NCBI RefSeq assembly: GCF_001889265.1
Contig: NZ_CP018151.1
Location: forward strand, 2,976,001-3,040,000
Origin: Microbacterium sp. 1.5R
GTDB taxonomy: Bacteria > Actinomycetota > Actinomycetes > Actinomycetales > Microbacteriaceae
Length of the DNA: 64,000 bases
Reading direction: 5' to 3'
Part shown: positions 1 to 7,877 of the stretch, piece after piece
Numbering within the stretch: position 1 is the stretch's first letter
Layout of the letters: the number at the start of each line of letters is the position of its first letter
Program-made: the position numbers and the translations under genes
The notes under the pieces: model-generated
The model's database searches: none
Told to the model about the DNA's origin: nothing
The model's input: the letters and a program-made list of their open reading frames with translations, nothing else

Positions 1-667
1 TGAGCCCGCCGGTCGCCAACGGGAACCAGGGAATGAACCCGATGTTCCTTTCCGTGGCCCAGTCGAGCAGCGGCTCGGCGTTGCGCTGCGAAAGGTTGTA
101 GAGGTTCTGTACGGACACGATGGGCGCGACCTCCATGGCTGCCTCCGTCTCGGATATGGTGACCTCGCTGAGGCCGATGTGTCGGATCTTCCCTTCGTCC
201 TGAAGGAGCCTCAGCGTGCCGATCTGATCCTCGAGTGCAACGGTGGGATCGATGCGGTGCAGCTGGAGCAGATCGATCCGGTCGACATCGAGGTGTCGGA
301 GCTCGCGCTCGACCTGCTCGCGCAGATGAGCGGGCGTGCCGTTCGGGCGCCACTGGTCAGGACCTTGGCGTGTCTGCCCCACCTTGGTCGCGATGACGAT
401 GTCTTCGGCATAGGGGTAGAGGGCGTCGCGGAGGATGCCGCTGGTGACATCGGGTCCGTAGGCATCCGCGCTGTCGAAGAACGTCACACCGAGCTCCGCC
501 GCCCGGCGGATCACTCGGATGGCGTTGTCGCGGTCTGCGGGTTGCCCCCACGTTCCTGGACCGGTGAGCTGCATGGTGCCGAAACCGAGTCGCGAGACGG
601 CGAGGTCTCCGCCTAGGAGGAAGGAGGTGGAGGGGTTGTCGGGGAAGGGGTTCTGGTCGATCATCAT
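1..667 (-). CDS. Aldo/keto reductase (3' part cut by window edge)
   Basis: NAD(P)H-dependent oxidoreductase of the aldo/keto reductase superfamily, probably reducing an aldehyde or ketone in the cytosol. Read on the minus strand from ATG at 667 (ATG also at 664), preceded by AAAGGAAAGG. The visible 222 codons give the family pattern: a LGFGTMQLTG first strand, DSADAYG with the active-site Asp and Tyr, IATKVGQ with the catalytic Lys, LLQLHRID with the catalytic His, and SVQNLYN. The C-terminus lies outside the window. It follows the flavin monooxygenase gene on the same strand by about 50 bp and probably shares its transcript. The substrate is unknown. Confidence 0.9.
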   Translation of the reverse strand, partial: MMIDQNPFPDNPSTSFLLGGDLAVSRLGFGTMQLTGPGTWGQPADRDNAIRVIRRAAELGVTFFDSADAYGPDVTSGILRDALYPYAEDIVIATKVGQTRQGPDQWRPNGTPAHLREQVERELRHLDVDRIDLLQLHRIDPTVALEDQIGTLRLLQDEGKIRHIGLSEVTISETEAAMEVAPIVSVQNLYNLSQRNAEPLLDWATERNIGFIPWFPLATGGL

Positions 668-715
668 GACCTTTCCTTTGAGGCGTTTACCGGGGGGGTA
701 TGGGAACGGCGGCTG

Positions 716-2047
716 CTACGGGGTGGAGGTGTCGTCGTTCATGCCGTACTGATAGGGCACGCCGAGGTGTTCGCGGAGGGTGTCCCCCTCATAGTCCAGG
801 TGGAACAGTCCTCGCTGCTGGAGCAGCGGCACGACTCCGTCGACGAACGCGTCGATGCCGTCCTCGTAGACATCGGGGTTGAGCCAGAAACCGTCGCAAG
901 CGCCGGCGTCGAACCACTCCTGCATGTGATCGGCGGTGAGCTGTGGAGGACCGACGGGCGCGGGGTGGTAGTCGATGACGCCGTGGTAGAGGATGTCGCG
1001 GACACTCCATCCTTCGCGAGCGATTCCCAGCGCCGTGGCGGATCGTGGATCTGACGGAGCGACTCGAGCCGCTGCGAGCTCAGCTTCGCTCAGGGACCTG
1101 TCCAGGTCGGTCATGGACAGTGCGACGCCCAGCATCATGCCCAGGTAGCCGACCTGCTGGTGTATCTGCGGTTCGACGAAGAGACCACGTCGGTCGAGCG
1201 CCTCCCTCTTCGTGGCTGCGATGGTCGGGCTGATTCCTGCGAAGTACTTGACGTCGTCGGGGTTGCGGCCCGCTTGCTCCGCCGCCCGCCGAACGTTCGT
1301 TCTCTGTCGGATCGAGTCCGCGATCGAATGGGTGTTCCCGATCACGCCGTTCGCGAAGCGGCCCGCCAGCGCGAGGCTGTGAGGGCTCTGGCCGGCGTGG
1401 AAGACGACGGGCTGCCCCTGCCTGGATGGGGGGACCTCGAGCGGGCCGCGGGAGGCGACGTAGCGACCCTGGAGATTGATGGGCTGGATCTTCGTCAGGT
1501 CGGCGAAGACTCCCGATCCCTGATCGGCGATCCAGGCATCCTCCGGCCAGCTGCCCCACAGTGCCTGGACGATCTGAATGACTTCCTGAGCACGGCCGTA
1601 GCGCTCATCACGGCCCGCGATCGACGCTCCGAAGTTCGCGGCAGAGACCTCGTCGGACGTGGTGATGGCATTCCATCCGATCCGGCCGCCGCTGATGACA
1701 TCGAGTGTCTTCAACTGGCGAGCCAGGTTGTACGGCTCGTGGAACGTCGTCGAGGCCGTGGACACGAATCCGATCTTCTGGGTTTCCCGGGCAATCACGG
1801 CCATGGTGATGAACGGGTCCATCGTCAGCATCGGCGAGTCCTGATCGGAACGCTGGCTCTGAGAGAGGAAATCGGGCAAGAACAGGAACTGGAACTTGCC
1901 TCGCTCCGCTGCCTGCGCGTACCTCACGTACGCGTCGAGATTCGTGTAGTTGCGCGGGTCGACCTGGGGAGCACGCCACGCAAGGGTCGGGGCGCCATAG
2001 CCGTTGCCCAACTGCATGCTGATGAGCATCTTCTTCTCAGCGGTCAT
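716..2047 (-). CDS. LLM-class flavin-dependent monooxygenase, NtaA/SnaA/DszA type
   Basis: 443 aa, full length for the nitrilotriacetate monooxygenase component A group. These enzymes use FMNH2 from a separate flavin reductase and O2 to attack C-N, C-S or C-H bonds. Typical segments are the N-terminal LISMQLGNGYG, the AERGKFQFLFLPDF strand-helix, GRIGWNAITTSDEVSAANFG and DERYGRAQEVIQIVQALW. AAAGGAGATCGAG lies just before the ATG at 2047. No flavin reductase partner is encoded nearby, so the reductant must come from elsewhere. It sits between an MFS gene upstream and an aldo/keto reductase downstream, all on the minus strand. The substrate is unknown. Confidence 0.88.
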   Translation of the reverse strand: MTAEKKMLISMQLGNGYGAPTLAWRAPQVDPRNYTNLDAYVRYAQAAERGKFQFLFLPDFLSQSQRSDQDSPMLTMDPFITMAVIARETQKIGFVSTASTTFHEPYNLARQLKTLDVISGGRIGWNAITTSDEVSAANFGASIAGRDERYGRAQEVIQIVQALWGSWPEDAWIADQGSGVFADLTKIQPINLQGRYVASRGPLEVPPSRQGQPVVFHAGQSPHSLALAGRFANGVIGNTHSIADSIRQRTNVRRAAEQAGRNPDDVKYFAGISPTIAATKREALDRRGLFVEPQIHQQVGYLGMMLGVALSMTDLDRSLSEAELAAARVAPSDPRSATALGIAREGWSVRDILYHGVIDYHPAPVGPPQLTADHMQEWFDAGACDGFWLNPDVYEDGIDAFVDGVVPLLQQRGLFHLDYEGDTLREHLGVPYQYGMNDDTSTP

Positions 2048-2098
2048 CTCGATCTCCTTTCCGAGCGGTGTGTTCGTCAGCGAAGACTCTCGGCCGTG

Positions 2099-3307
2099 TC
2101 ATGACTGATCTGCGCGGCGGGCAGCGGGAAAAGCGTGCCGCCGCCCGGCGGCGACGATGACGAGAACGAGCAGGAGCAGGGCGAATGTCGCGAAGGGCAG
2201 TGCGCCGGCCCCGAAGCCCGTCAGGACCAGTCCGCCCAGGACTCCGCCCACCGCGATACCGAGGTTCAGCCCGGTGACGAGGACCGACTGCGCCGCGTCG
2301 ACGGCCGTGCCGGACGCGTCGGTCAGAGCGGTCTGCTGAAGACTGCCCGACCCGCCGAACGCAGCCCCCCACGCGACGATGCTGATGATGATCGCGATGG
2401 GCGAATTCGTGGCCAGTCCGAGTACCAGAACCGCGAGTGCGAGCACAGCCGTGCTGACCAGCATGAGCAACCGCAGGTGCCGATCGATCAGAAGCCCCGT
2501 CACCCAGAGACCGGCGAGAGCCGATACTCCGAAGACGAGGAGCACCATGCTCACCGCGTCGCCCATGCCTGCGAGGGCGAGGAACGGTGCGATGTACGTA
2601 TAGAGCAGAGCGTGCCCTGAGAAGAAGAGCAGAGCGACGGCGATGATCGGAAGAACCCCCGGGATACGGAGAGCCTGCGGTGCGCTCGTGCGCTCATGCC
2701 TTTCCTGTCCCGGGATGGGAGGAACCACTGCCAGTACCCAGACCACCACGCCTGCGGTGACGACGGCCATGGTCACGAAGGTGAGCCGCCATCCGACTGC
2801 CGACGCCAGCAGGGTCCCCGCAGGTGTGCCGAATGCCAGGGCGATCGGAGTACCGGAGAGTCCGATCGTCAGAGCGCGGCCTCGTTGTGATGGATCGACG
2901 ATGCGACCGACGTATCCCGCCAGGATCCCCCAGAGGACTCCTGCGAAGACGCCCGCGATGAACCTCGCCGCCAACGTCACCGCGAATATCGGCGACACCG
3001 CGACGATCAGGCTGGTGAGGACGTAGCCACTCAACGCGATCACGAGCAGACGACGACGGGGCCATCCCATCGTCGCGCCGATGATCGGGATCGCACCCAG
3101 AAGTGCCCCGAGCGCATAAAGCGTGACCGTCTGCCCGGCAGTCGCCTCCTCGACGCCCAGGTCACGACTCAAGGCGGGCAGGACGCCTGCGGGCAGCGTC
3201 TCGAGCATGACGGTCAGGAATCCGCTCGTGGCGAGCGCCAACAGGGCACCGAGCGGAAGCCGCGCGGGCGCGGACGAGCGTGTGACGGGTGTTGAGATCT
3301 TCGACAT
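2099..3307 (-). CDS. MFS efflux transporter (DHA1/AraJ type)
   Basis: 402 aa from the ATG at 3307, chosen because GGAGAATC precedes it; a longer frame to 3364 has no ribosome site and would run through the operator. It has twelve hydrophobic segments and the DHA1 pattern: LETLPAGVLPALSRDLGV after TM1, a GAIPIIGATMGWPRRR loop between TM2 and TM3, and GTPIALAFGTPAGTLL. This resembles drug and metabolite exporters of the AraJ/YdhP class. A MerR-type dyad at 3322-3343 lies just upstream and the merR gene precedes it, so induction by a MerR ligand is likely. It probably exports a compound related to the two oxidoreductases that follow. Confidence 0.85.
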   Translation of the reverse strand: MSKISTPVTRSSAPARLPLGALLALATSGFLTVMLETLPAGVLPALSRDLGVEEATAGQTVTLYALGALLGAIPIIGATMGWPRRRLLVIALSGYVLTSLIVAVSPIFAVTLAARFIAGVFAGVLWGILAGYVGRIVDPSQRGRALTIGLSGTPIALAFGTPAGTLLASAVGWRLTFVTMAVVTAGVVVWVLAVVPPIPGQERHERTSAPQALRIPGVLPIIAVALLFFSGHALLYTYIAPFLALAGMGDAVSMVLLVFGVSALAGLWVTGLLIDRHLRLLMLVSTAVLALAVLVLGLATNSPIAIIISIVAWGAAFGGSGSLQQTALTDASGTAVDAAQSVLVTGLNLGIAVGGVLGGLVLTGFGAGALPFATFALLLLVLVIVAAGRRHAFPAARRADQS

Positions 3308-3321
3308 CCTGCGATTCTCCA

Positions 3322-3343
3322 ACCTTGTCACTAGTGTCAAGGT
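3322..3343. promoter_or_regulatory. MerR-type operator in front of the MFS gene
   Basis: Near-perfect palindrome with core CCTTGTCACTAGTGTCAAGG and two mismatches. Read toward the MFS gene it starts TTGACCTTGACAC, the classical layout of a MerR-family promoter in which the dyad fills the spacer behind a -35 element. I could not fix the -10 with confidence. It resembles the dyad at 3818-3847. Confidence 0.6.
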
Positions 3344-3428
3344 CAAATCGCGCAGTGCGCGCACATCGAGACTGCTCGCGCGATGGCCTGTCCGCTGACG
3401 CGAATGACTCGACCACGCGAGCGGCTGC

Positions 3429-3806
3429 TCACACCGAAGGAGCGCCGAGCATCTCGTCGATGGAAGCGATGTACCGATCGATCGCCACGCGGTTCTCGGA
3501 CAGCACGCGAATGTTCTCGGACATGCGCTCGCGCTGCCTCACCAGTGTCTCTCGGAGCCGCGGGTCGGGGTCGACGGGAGTCGCTGAGGAGGGGGCATCA
3601 AAGCAGGGCAGAATCTCGCCGATGACCCGAGTGGGGATCCCGGCATCGAGGAGTCCGCGGATCCTGAGGACTCGATCGATGAGGTAGTCGCCATAGTCGC
3701 GGTAGCCGTTGTGCAGGCGCACAGGCTGGATGAGGCCCTTGGTTTCGTAGTACCGAAGCATCCGAGCAGGCACCCCGGTTCGAGCGGCGAGCTCACCGAT
3801 CTTCAT
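3429..3806 (-). CDS. MerR-family transcriptional regulator
   Basis: 125 aa. The N-terminal winged helix reads MKIGELAARTGVPARMLRYY, followed by ETKGLIQPVR and NGYRDYGDYLIDRVLRIRGLL, all diagnostic of MerR proteins. A dimerization coiled coil covers about residues 78-115. The C-terminal effector region is very short and carries no cysteine cluster, so a metal sensor of the CueR/ZntR kind is unlikely. A redox or small-molecule responder is more plausible. Its own promoter holds a 30-bp palindrome, and a related dyad precedes the downstream MFS gene, pointing to control of both. Confidence 0.9.
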   Translation of the reverse strand: MKIGELAARTGVPARMLRYYETKGLIQPVRLHNGYRDYGDYLIDRVLRIRGLLDAGIPTRVIGEILPCFDAPSSATPVDPDPRLRETLVRQRERMSENIRVLSENRVAIDRYIASIDEMLGAPSV

Positions 3807-3817
3807 ACAGCACTCCC

Positions 3818-3847
3818 GTTGACCCTGACATTGATGTCAGGGTCAAC
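3818..3847. promoter_or_regulatory. 30-bp palindromic MerR autoregulatory operator
   Basis: Arms GTTGACCCTGACAT and ATGTCAGGGTCAAC are perfect 14-bp inverted repeats around a 2-bp centre. It lies 12 bp upstream of the merR start codon. TTGACC on the minus strand fits a -35 element. Confidence 0.65.
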
Positions 3848-3907
3848 GCTACCAGGAGCAGGCGAGCACGCAGCGCGTCCTCGAGGTCGACCTGGCTGGG
3901 CTCCGCA

Positions 3908-4156
3908 CTACGACGTGCGACGCAGGATCATGCCGCCATGATGCAGGACCCCGTCGACGAAGTCACCGTCCGCCGTGAATCCCGTGTCATCCACGTACTC
4001 GATGTGCTCGCCGGTGACGACGTAGCGGCCGGTGTAGGCACGTTCGCGCGTCCCGCGGGCCTCCACATAGCGCCCGTCGGGCAGCAGCTCGTGGCGGACG
4101 TGCCCGTCCGCGGTCTGCCACATGCCGACGTAGGCATGGGTGGTGGGCTCGGTCAT
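3908..4156 (-). CDS. Small Atu4866-domain protein
   Basis: 82 aa from ATG at 4156, with GAGGAGCGAGAAC before it. The longer frame to 4624 is antisense to the upstream gene and was discarded. The whole protein is one beta-rich domain: YVGMWQTADGHVRHELLPDG, then RAYTGRYVVTGEHIEYVDDTGF and DFVDGVLHHGGM. This matches the Atu4866 domain known only as a structural-genomics family. It repeats, with divergence, the last ~85 residues of the neighbouring protein (4176-4919), which lies 19 bp upstream in the same operon. The function is unknown; a small-ligand or lipocalin-like role is only a guess. Confidence 0.75.
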   Translation of the reverse strand: MTEPTTHAYVGMWQTADGHVRHELLPDGRYVEARGTRERAYTGRYVVTGEHIEYVDDTGFTADGDFVDGVLHHGGMILRRTS

Positions 4157-4175
4157 GTTCTCGCTCCTCTCGACG

Positions 4176-4919
4176 TCAGCGGCGGTTGAGGATGTACGGC
4201 CCGTGGTGGAGGACCCCATCGACGAACTCACCGAAAGCCCAGAAGCCCAGATCGTCGAGATAATCAATGCCGTCACCTTCGATCCAATAAGCACCCTGAA
4301 ACGCGCGCGGCCGACCCCCGCGAGTCTCGTCGTAACGCCCATCTGCCGTGAGCTCCTGGTGCAGAAAGTCGGTCTCGTCGATCCACATCCCCACATACGG
4401 GCTGGCGGACGGAGACACCTCTCCCACGCGGCCCTTGTCGAGCTGCGCCGGCGCATTCGAGGTGCGCTCACCGTTCCAGAGCACCACCTTGCCGTCGATG
4501 ACGATTGCGGCGACGGACTCCGGGCGAGCGAGAACGGTCGCGACAGCCGTCGCGGCGTCGGTCGCCAGCTCGGCATCGACGACCGCGAAGCTTCCCGTGT
4601 TCCCCGGCCACAACGTGCCCGCATCGGACGACCGGTCGGGGTTGAGACCGAGCGCGGCGCGGGCGTCGACCACCACGGGCACGATGACCATGCCGGCGCA
4701 GTCGATCACCAGCGCATTGTCGTCTCCCGCTGCCGTCACGATCCCGGGCCCGGTGCCCACGATGAATCCTTCACCGAGAAGGATGTCGGCATCCTCCATC
4801 ACGTCGACCAGGGAGTCGAACAGGTGGACTCGGGCTCCGACGAACAGCAGCGGCTGTTCGTAGTCGGCCTGGTTGTCGATGATCCGGCCTAGCAGCTCCG
4901 GCGTGAATGCGTCGTTCAT
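4176..4919 (-). CDS. Barrel-less amidohydrolase-like domain fused to an Atu4866 domain
   Basis: 247 aa with GAGGAGGAATC before the ATG. Residues ~20-90 read like the N-terminal beta-sandwich of an amidohydrolase (ADILLGEGFIVGTGPGI, then ALVIDCAGMVIVPVVVDA). Residues ~105-150 read like the closing strands (GNTGSFAVVDAE, AAIVIDGKVVLWNGE). The ~250-residue metal-binding barrel that should lie between them is missing, as is the HxH motif. Residues ~165-247 are an Atu4866 domain (YVGMWIDETDFLHQELTADG to DGVLHHGPYIL). It is therefore unlikely to be a hydrolase. It is the first gene of a two-gene operon divergent from the XRE regulator at 5094. Confidence 0.7.
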   Translation of the reverse strand: MNDAFTPELLGRIIDNQADYEQPLLFVGARVHLFDSLVDVMEDADILLGEGFIVGTGPGIVTAAGDDNALVIDCAGMVIVPVVVDARAALGLNPDRSSDAGTLWPGNTGSFAVVDAELATDAATAVATVLARPESVAAIVIDGKVVLWNGERTSNAPAQLDKGRVGEVSPSASPYVGMWIDETDFLHQELTADGRYDETRGGRPRAFQGAYWIEGDGIDYLDDLGFWAFGEFVDGVLHHGPYILNRR

Positions 4920-5093
4920 GATTCCTCCTCGACCTCCCGGGTGGAGGCACTGATCCCAGCCTGGAGAGCCGCCGGCAGAGCAGGCAGACCGCGATGCACC
5001 TAGGCAGCGCGCGCCCAGCCTGCGCCGCGCGTTCCCTCATCCAGGGTGCGCCAGGGCCTGCCTGTCCCGCCCCGAGACGGGCAAGCTGTATGC

Positions 5094-5969
5094 ATGGCGA
5101 CCAACGATCTCGGGCTCCACCTCAGCGCCAGGCGCGCAGCGGTCAGTCCCTCCGATGCCGGCATCCGCTGGAGCGGCGTGCGCCGCGTACCCGGGCTCCG
5201 ACGCGAAGAGGTCTCGATGCTCGCCGGCCTCAGTGTGGACTACTACACGCGGCTCGAGCAGGGACGCGAGAAGAACCCGTCGACCTCGATCCTCAACGCC
5301 CTCAGCCGGGCGCTCGACCTGACGCCGGATGCCCGCGAGCACCTGTTCCGGCTGGCCGGCGCCTCGCCCGCGGCATCCTCCGCGACCGCCGTCGAGCATG
5401 TGGATCCGTCGCTCCAGCGCCTGATGGATGCCTGGCCGGACACTCCCGCGGTCGTTCTCGGTCGACGTCTCGACATCCTCGCGCTGAACCCTCTCGCCGC
5501 GGCGCTCTACTCGGCGTTCGACGACACCCGCAACCTCGCTCGCATGGTCTTCCTCGATCCGGCAGGCGCGACCTTCTTCGACGATTGGGAGCGCTCCGCG
5601 CAGGCGAGCGTGGCCAATCTCCGACTGGCGCTCGGCTACGACGTGCACGATGCGGCCACGCTGGCGCTCGTCGAGGAGCTGCGGGACGGAAGTCCGCGCT
5701 TCGCGGCGCTCTGGGAGAAGAACGATGCGCGCGGCAAGACTCACGAGGCCAAGGTCTTCGTCCACCCGGATGTCGGACGGCTCACCCTTGAGTTCAACGC
5801 GTTCGACGTGCGCGGGGCCACCGGCCAGCAGCTCATCGTCTACCGGGCGGAGCCGGGCTCATCGAGCGACCACGCCCTCCGGCTGCTCGCGACGATCGCG
5901 GCGACCCGCGTCGCGTCGATGAGCACGGTCGACGCGGAGGGCGGCAGACGGGAGCGCTCAGCAGGCTGA
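5094..5969 (+). CDS. XRE-family regulator with MmyB-like ligand-binding domain
   Basis: 291 aa from ATG at 5094; an upstream in-frame ATG at 5046 adds residues that do not match the family. The N-terminal helix-turn-helix includes GLRREEVSMLAGLSVDYYTR followed by LEQGREKNPS. Residues ~100-275 form the MmyB-type PAS-like domain (SLQRLMDAWPDTPAVVLG, LDILALNPLAAALY), which in this family can bind fatty acids or other hydrophobic ligands. It is divergent from the Atu4866 operon with a ~175-bp intergenic region, so it most likely controls that operon. Confidence 0.88.
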   Translation: MATNDLGLHLSARRAAVSPSDAGIRWSGVRRVPGLRREEVSMLAGLSVDYYTRLEQGREKNPSTSILNALSRALDLTPDAREHLFRLAGASPAASSATAVEHVDPSLQRLMDAWPDTPAVVLGRRLDILALNPLAAALYSAFDDTRNLARMVFLDPAGATFFDDWERSAQASVANLRLALGYDVHDAATLALVEELRDGSPRFAALWEKNDARGKTHEAKVFVHPDVGRLTLEFNAFDVRGATGQQLIVYRAEPGSSSDHALRLLATIAATRVASMSTVDAEGGRRERSAG

Positions 5970-6061
5970 ACCAGGTCGCACCGCACCCAGGATCACAGCG
6001 ACCTGGCGGCTCCTTCGCCAGGGCTTCAGGGGGAAGTCAGGACAACCGCGCCCCCCAACGG

Positions 6062-6325
6062 TGGGCGTCACGCCCCATCGACGTATTCTCGCCGTTCGCT
6101 TCCGGCGGCGCCTTCGCGTTGGCGAGCCCGGTCGGCGTGGTGTTCCTGATCTACGCAACAGGGATCCTCATCCCCGCGCTTGCCCTGACCTGGCGGCGGC
6201 TCCATGACATCGATCGCAGCGGCGCATGGTTCTTCATCGCCTTCGTACCGCTCTTGGGCGCCATCGTGCTCCTCGTCTTCACCCTGCTGAGCGCACGACC
6301 CGCGGGTGCCCGCTTCGACGAGTAG
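6062..6325 (+). pseudogene. Remnant of a DUF805 membrane protein (N-terminal part lost)
   Basis: The frame encodes the C-terminal half of a DUF805 protein: a membrane segment (VGVVFLIYATGILIPALALT), then the diagnostic RRLHDIDRSGAWFF and a second segment PLLGAIVLLVFTLL. Whole DUF805 proteins have about 110-150 residues and two more N-terminal helices. Here the open frame runs back into the regulator gene without ATG, GTG with a ribosome site, or homologous sequence. The only in-frame candidate is TTG at 6119. It is probably a decayed fragment. Confidence 0.6.
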
Positions 6326-6542
6326 CACCAACTGCCGAGCACCCAAGAGGAGACACCGCGACCGACCCAGAAGACCCGGCCCGTCTCGCACGTCTCCAGG
6401 AGATCCGAGTCGCTTCGGATCGAGGCTCTCGCCGAACGTGGAGGTAGAACCTTCACGACCGAAGAGACGCTCGCGTTCATCCGGCGACATGATCTCGCCG
6501 CAGACAGCCCCTCGCGCCAGACGCGGGTTGATTCACGCTCTG
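6326..6542. other. Gap with no supported gene
   Basis: I see no credible gene between the DUF805 remnant and the Fic promoter. One open stretch ending at 6554 encodes RIEALAERGGRTFTTEETL and more, but it has no start codon or ribosome site. It may be another remnant. Confidence 0.4.
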
Positions 6543-6568
6543 CCAACACCTAGGTACATAAGTGTTGG
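6543..6568. promoter_or_regulatory. 26-bp palindrome at the Fic promoter
   Basis: CCAACAC at 6543-6549 and GTGTTGG at 6562-6568 flank TA-GTAC-TA symmetrical bases; 22 of 26 positions are symmetric. It contains TACATA, a possible -10, with TTGATT upstream. It ends 12 bp before the Fic start codon and is probably the operator of this gene. Confidence 0.5.
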
Positions 6569-6580
6569 TATGATGATGTG

Positions 6581-7822
6581 ATGTCCACGTCTTCGCACAG
6601 CACACGCATCCCCATCGATGCCGTCTCCAGCGAGACCCTCGACTGGGCGCCGCGCGCACCGGAGATGTTCTCACGGGCCGAGGTTGTGCGTCAGACCGGG
6701 CCGTATGAGGCGACGGTCACAGCACCGATTGCCGAGTGGAGCCCGCAGGTTCCCAGCGAAGACGCCGCTGACGTCGAAGACGCCACGCGCCAGCTGGTCG
6801 CGTTCGACGAGCATGCGCGGCGCACGTTGGGCACCGACAACCCGGCCCTGGGCCCGATGACCGCGATCCTGCTGCGCACAGAGTCCGCGTCCAGCTCACA
6901 GATCGAGCAGCTGACGACGTCGGCGAAGCAGCTCGCTCTCGCCGAGATCGATGAAGGCGACAAGGCCAACGCGCTCACCGTCATCGGGAACGTCCGCGCC
7001 ATGGAGGCAGCCCTCGCGCTCTCGGACGAGATCTCCGAGGATTCCATCCTGCAGATGCACCACGCTCTGCTGCGCCACCAATCAGGCCTCGAGCAGGAAG
7101 CCGGTGTCTACCGCCAAGATCAGGTCTGGATCGGCCCCGGCAACGCCGGCCCCCGCCACGCGGAGTTCATAGCTCCCCACCCCGACCGGATTCCCGGTGC
7201 GATCGGTGACCTGGTCAGATTCGTGCAGCGCCAGGACATCTCCGTGCTTGTTCAGGTCGCTGTCGCGCACGCCCAGTTCGAGACCATCCACCCGTTCGTC
7301 GACGGCAACGGCCGCACCGGCCGCGCGCTCGCGCAGTCGATCCTGCGCAACAAGGGTCTCGTCAGCTCCACCGCCGTGCCGATCTCTGCAGGACTGCTCG
7401 TGAACACCGGGCGCTACTTCCAGGCGCTGACCGCTTTCCGAGCCGGCGACGCTGCCCCGATCATCCGCGAGTTCGCCATGGCGAGTCGCATCGCCGCGTC
7501 CACGGGGACGCAGCTGGTCGACGATCTCGTCGCGCAGCTGGACGAGTCCCGCGCTCTACTCCAGGGCGTCCGCTCCGACGCTGCGGTCTGGAAGGTCCTT
7601 CCCGCGCTCGTGGGCCAGCCGGCTGTGAACACGAAGTACCTCATGAGCGCGCTCGGACTCGGCGAGATGGCGGCGCTGCGCGCGCTGGACACACTCACCG
7701 ATCGCGGGGTGCTCACCGAGACGACCGGCCAAGGACGCAACCGCGTCTGGCAGCACCGCGGGATCTTCGACGTCCTCGACGGATACGCCGAGCAGATCCG
7801 CCGGATGACCGCTCGAGGCTAG
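6581..7822 (+). CDS. Fic family protein with C-terminal winged helix
   Basis: 413 aa from ATG at 6581 (GTG at 6578 possible). Fic enzymes transfer AMP or another nucleotide part to a protein hydroxyl. The catalytic motif HPFVDGNGRTGRA lies near residue 237 and is complete (His, Asp/Gly/Asn/Gly/Arg, Arg). A class II-type inhibitory helix lies N-terminal near residue 105 (SSSQIEQL). Its Glu is kept, but the residue after it is Gln rather than the usual Gly or Asn. Residues ~335-405 look like a winged helix (VNTKYLMSALGLGEMAALRA, DRGVLTETTGQGRNRVW). A palindrome in its promoter suggests autoregulation. The target protein is unknown. Confidence 0.9.
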   Translation: MSTSSHSTRIPIDAVSSETLDWAPRAPEMFSRAEVVRQTGPYEATVTAPIAEWSPQVPSEDAADVEDATRQLVAFDEHARRTLGTDNPALGPMTAILLRTESASSSQIEQLTTSAKQLALAEIDEGDKANALTVIGNVRAMEAALALSDEISEDSILQMHHALLRHQSGLEQEAGVYRQDQVWIGPGNAGPRHAEFIAPHPDRIPGAIGDLVRFVQRQDISVLVQVAVAHAQFETIHPFVDGNGRTGRALAQSILRNKGLVSSTAVPISAGLLVNTGRYFQALTAFRAGDAAPIIREFAMASRIAASTGTQLVDDLVAQLDESRALLQGVRSDAAVWKVLPALVGQPAVNTKYLMSALGLGEMAALRALDTLTDRGVLTETTGQGRNRVWQHRGIFDVLDGYAEQIRRMTARG

Positions 7823-7836
7823 CCGCGCGCCAGCGC

Positions 7837-7877
7837 GGGGTCATAAGCCCCGGCGGGTCGCCACTGCTTATGACCCC
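7837..7877. terminator. 12-bp inverted repeat after the Fic gene
   Basis: GGGGTCATAAGC and GCTTATGACCCC are perfect arms around a 17-nt GC-rich loop, beginning 15 bp after the Fic stop codon. There is no T-tract. It could be a terminator or the mark of an old recombination site. Confidence 0.5.

Noticed and set aside
1160-2104. Long plus-strand open frame of 314 codons
   Set aside because: Shadow of the flavin monooxygenase on the minus strand; composition is Arg-rich and matches no family. Many similar shadows occur opposite other genes.
4157-4624. Long upstream extension of the small Atu4866 protein
   Set aside because: Arg/Ser/Thr-rich out-of-frame translation of the neighbouring gene; ATG at 4156 has a good ribosome site.
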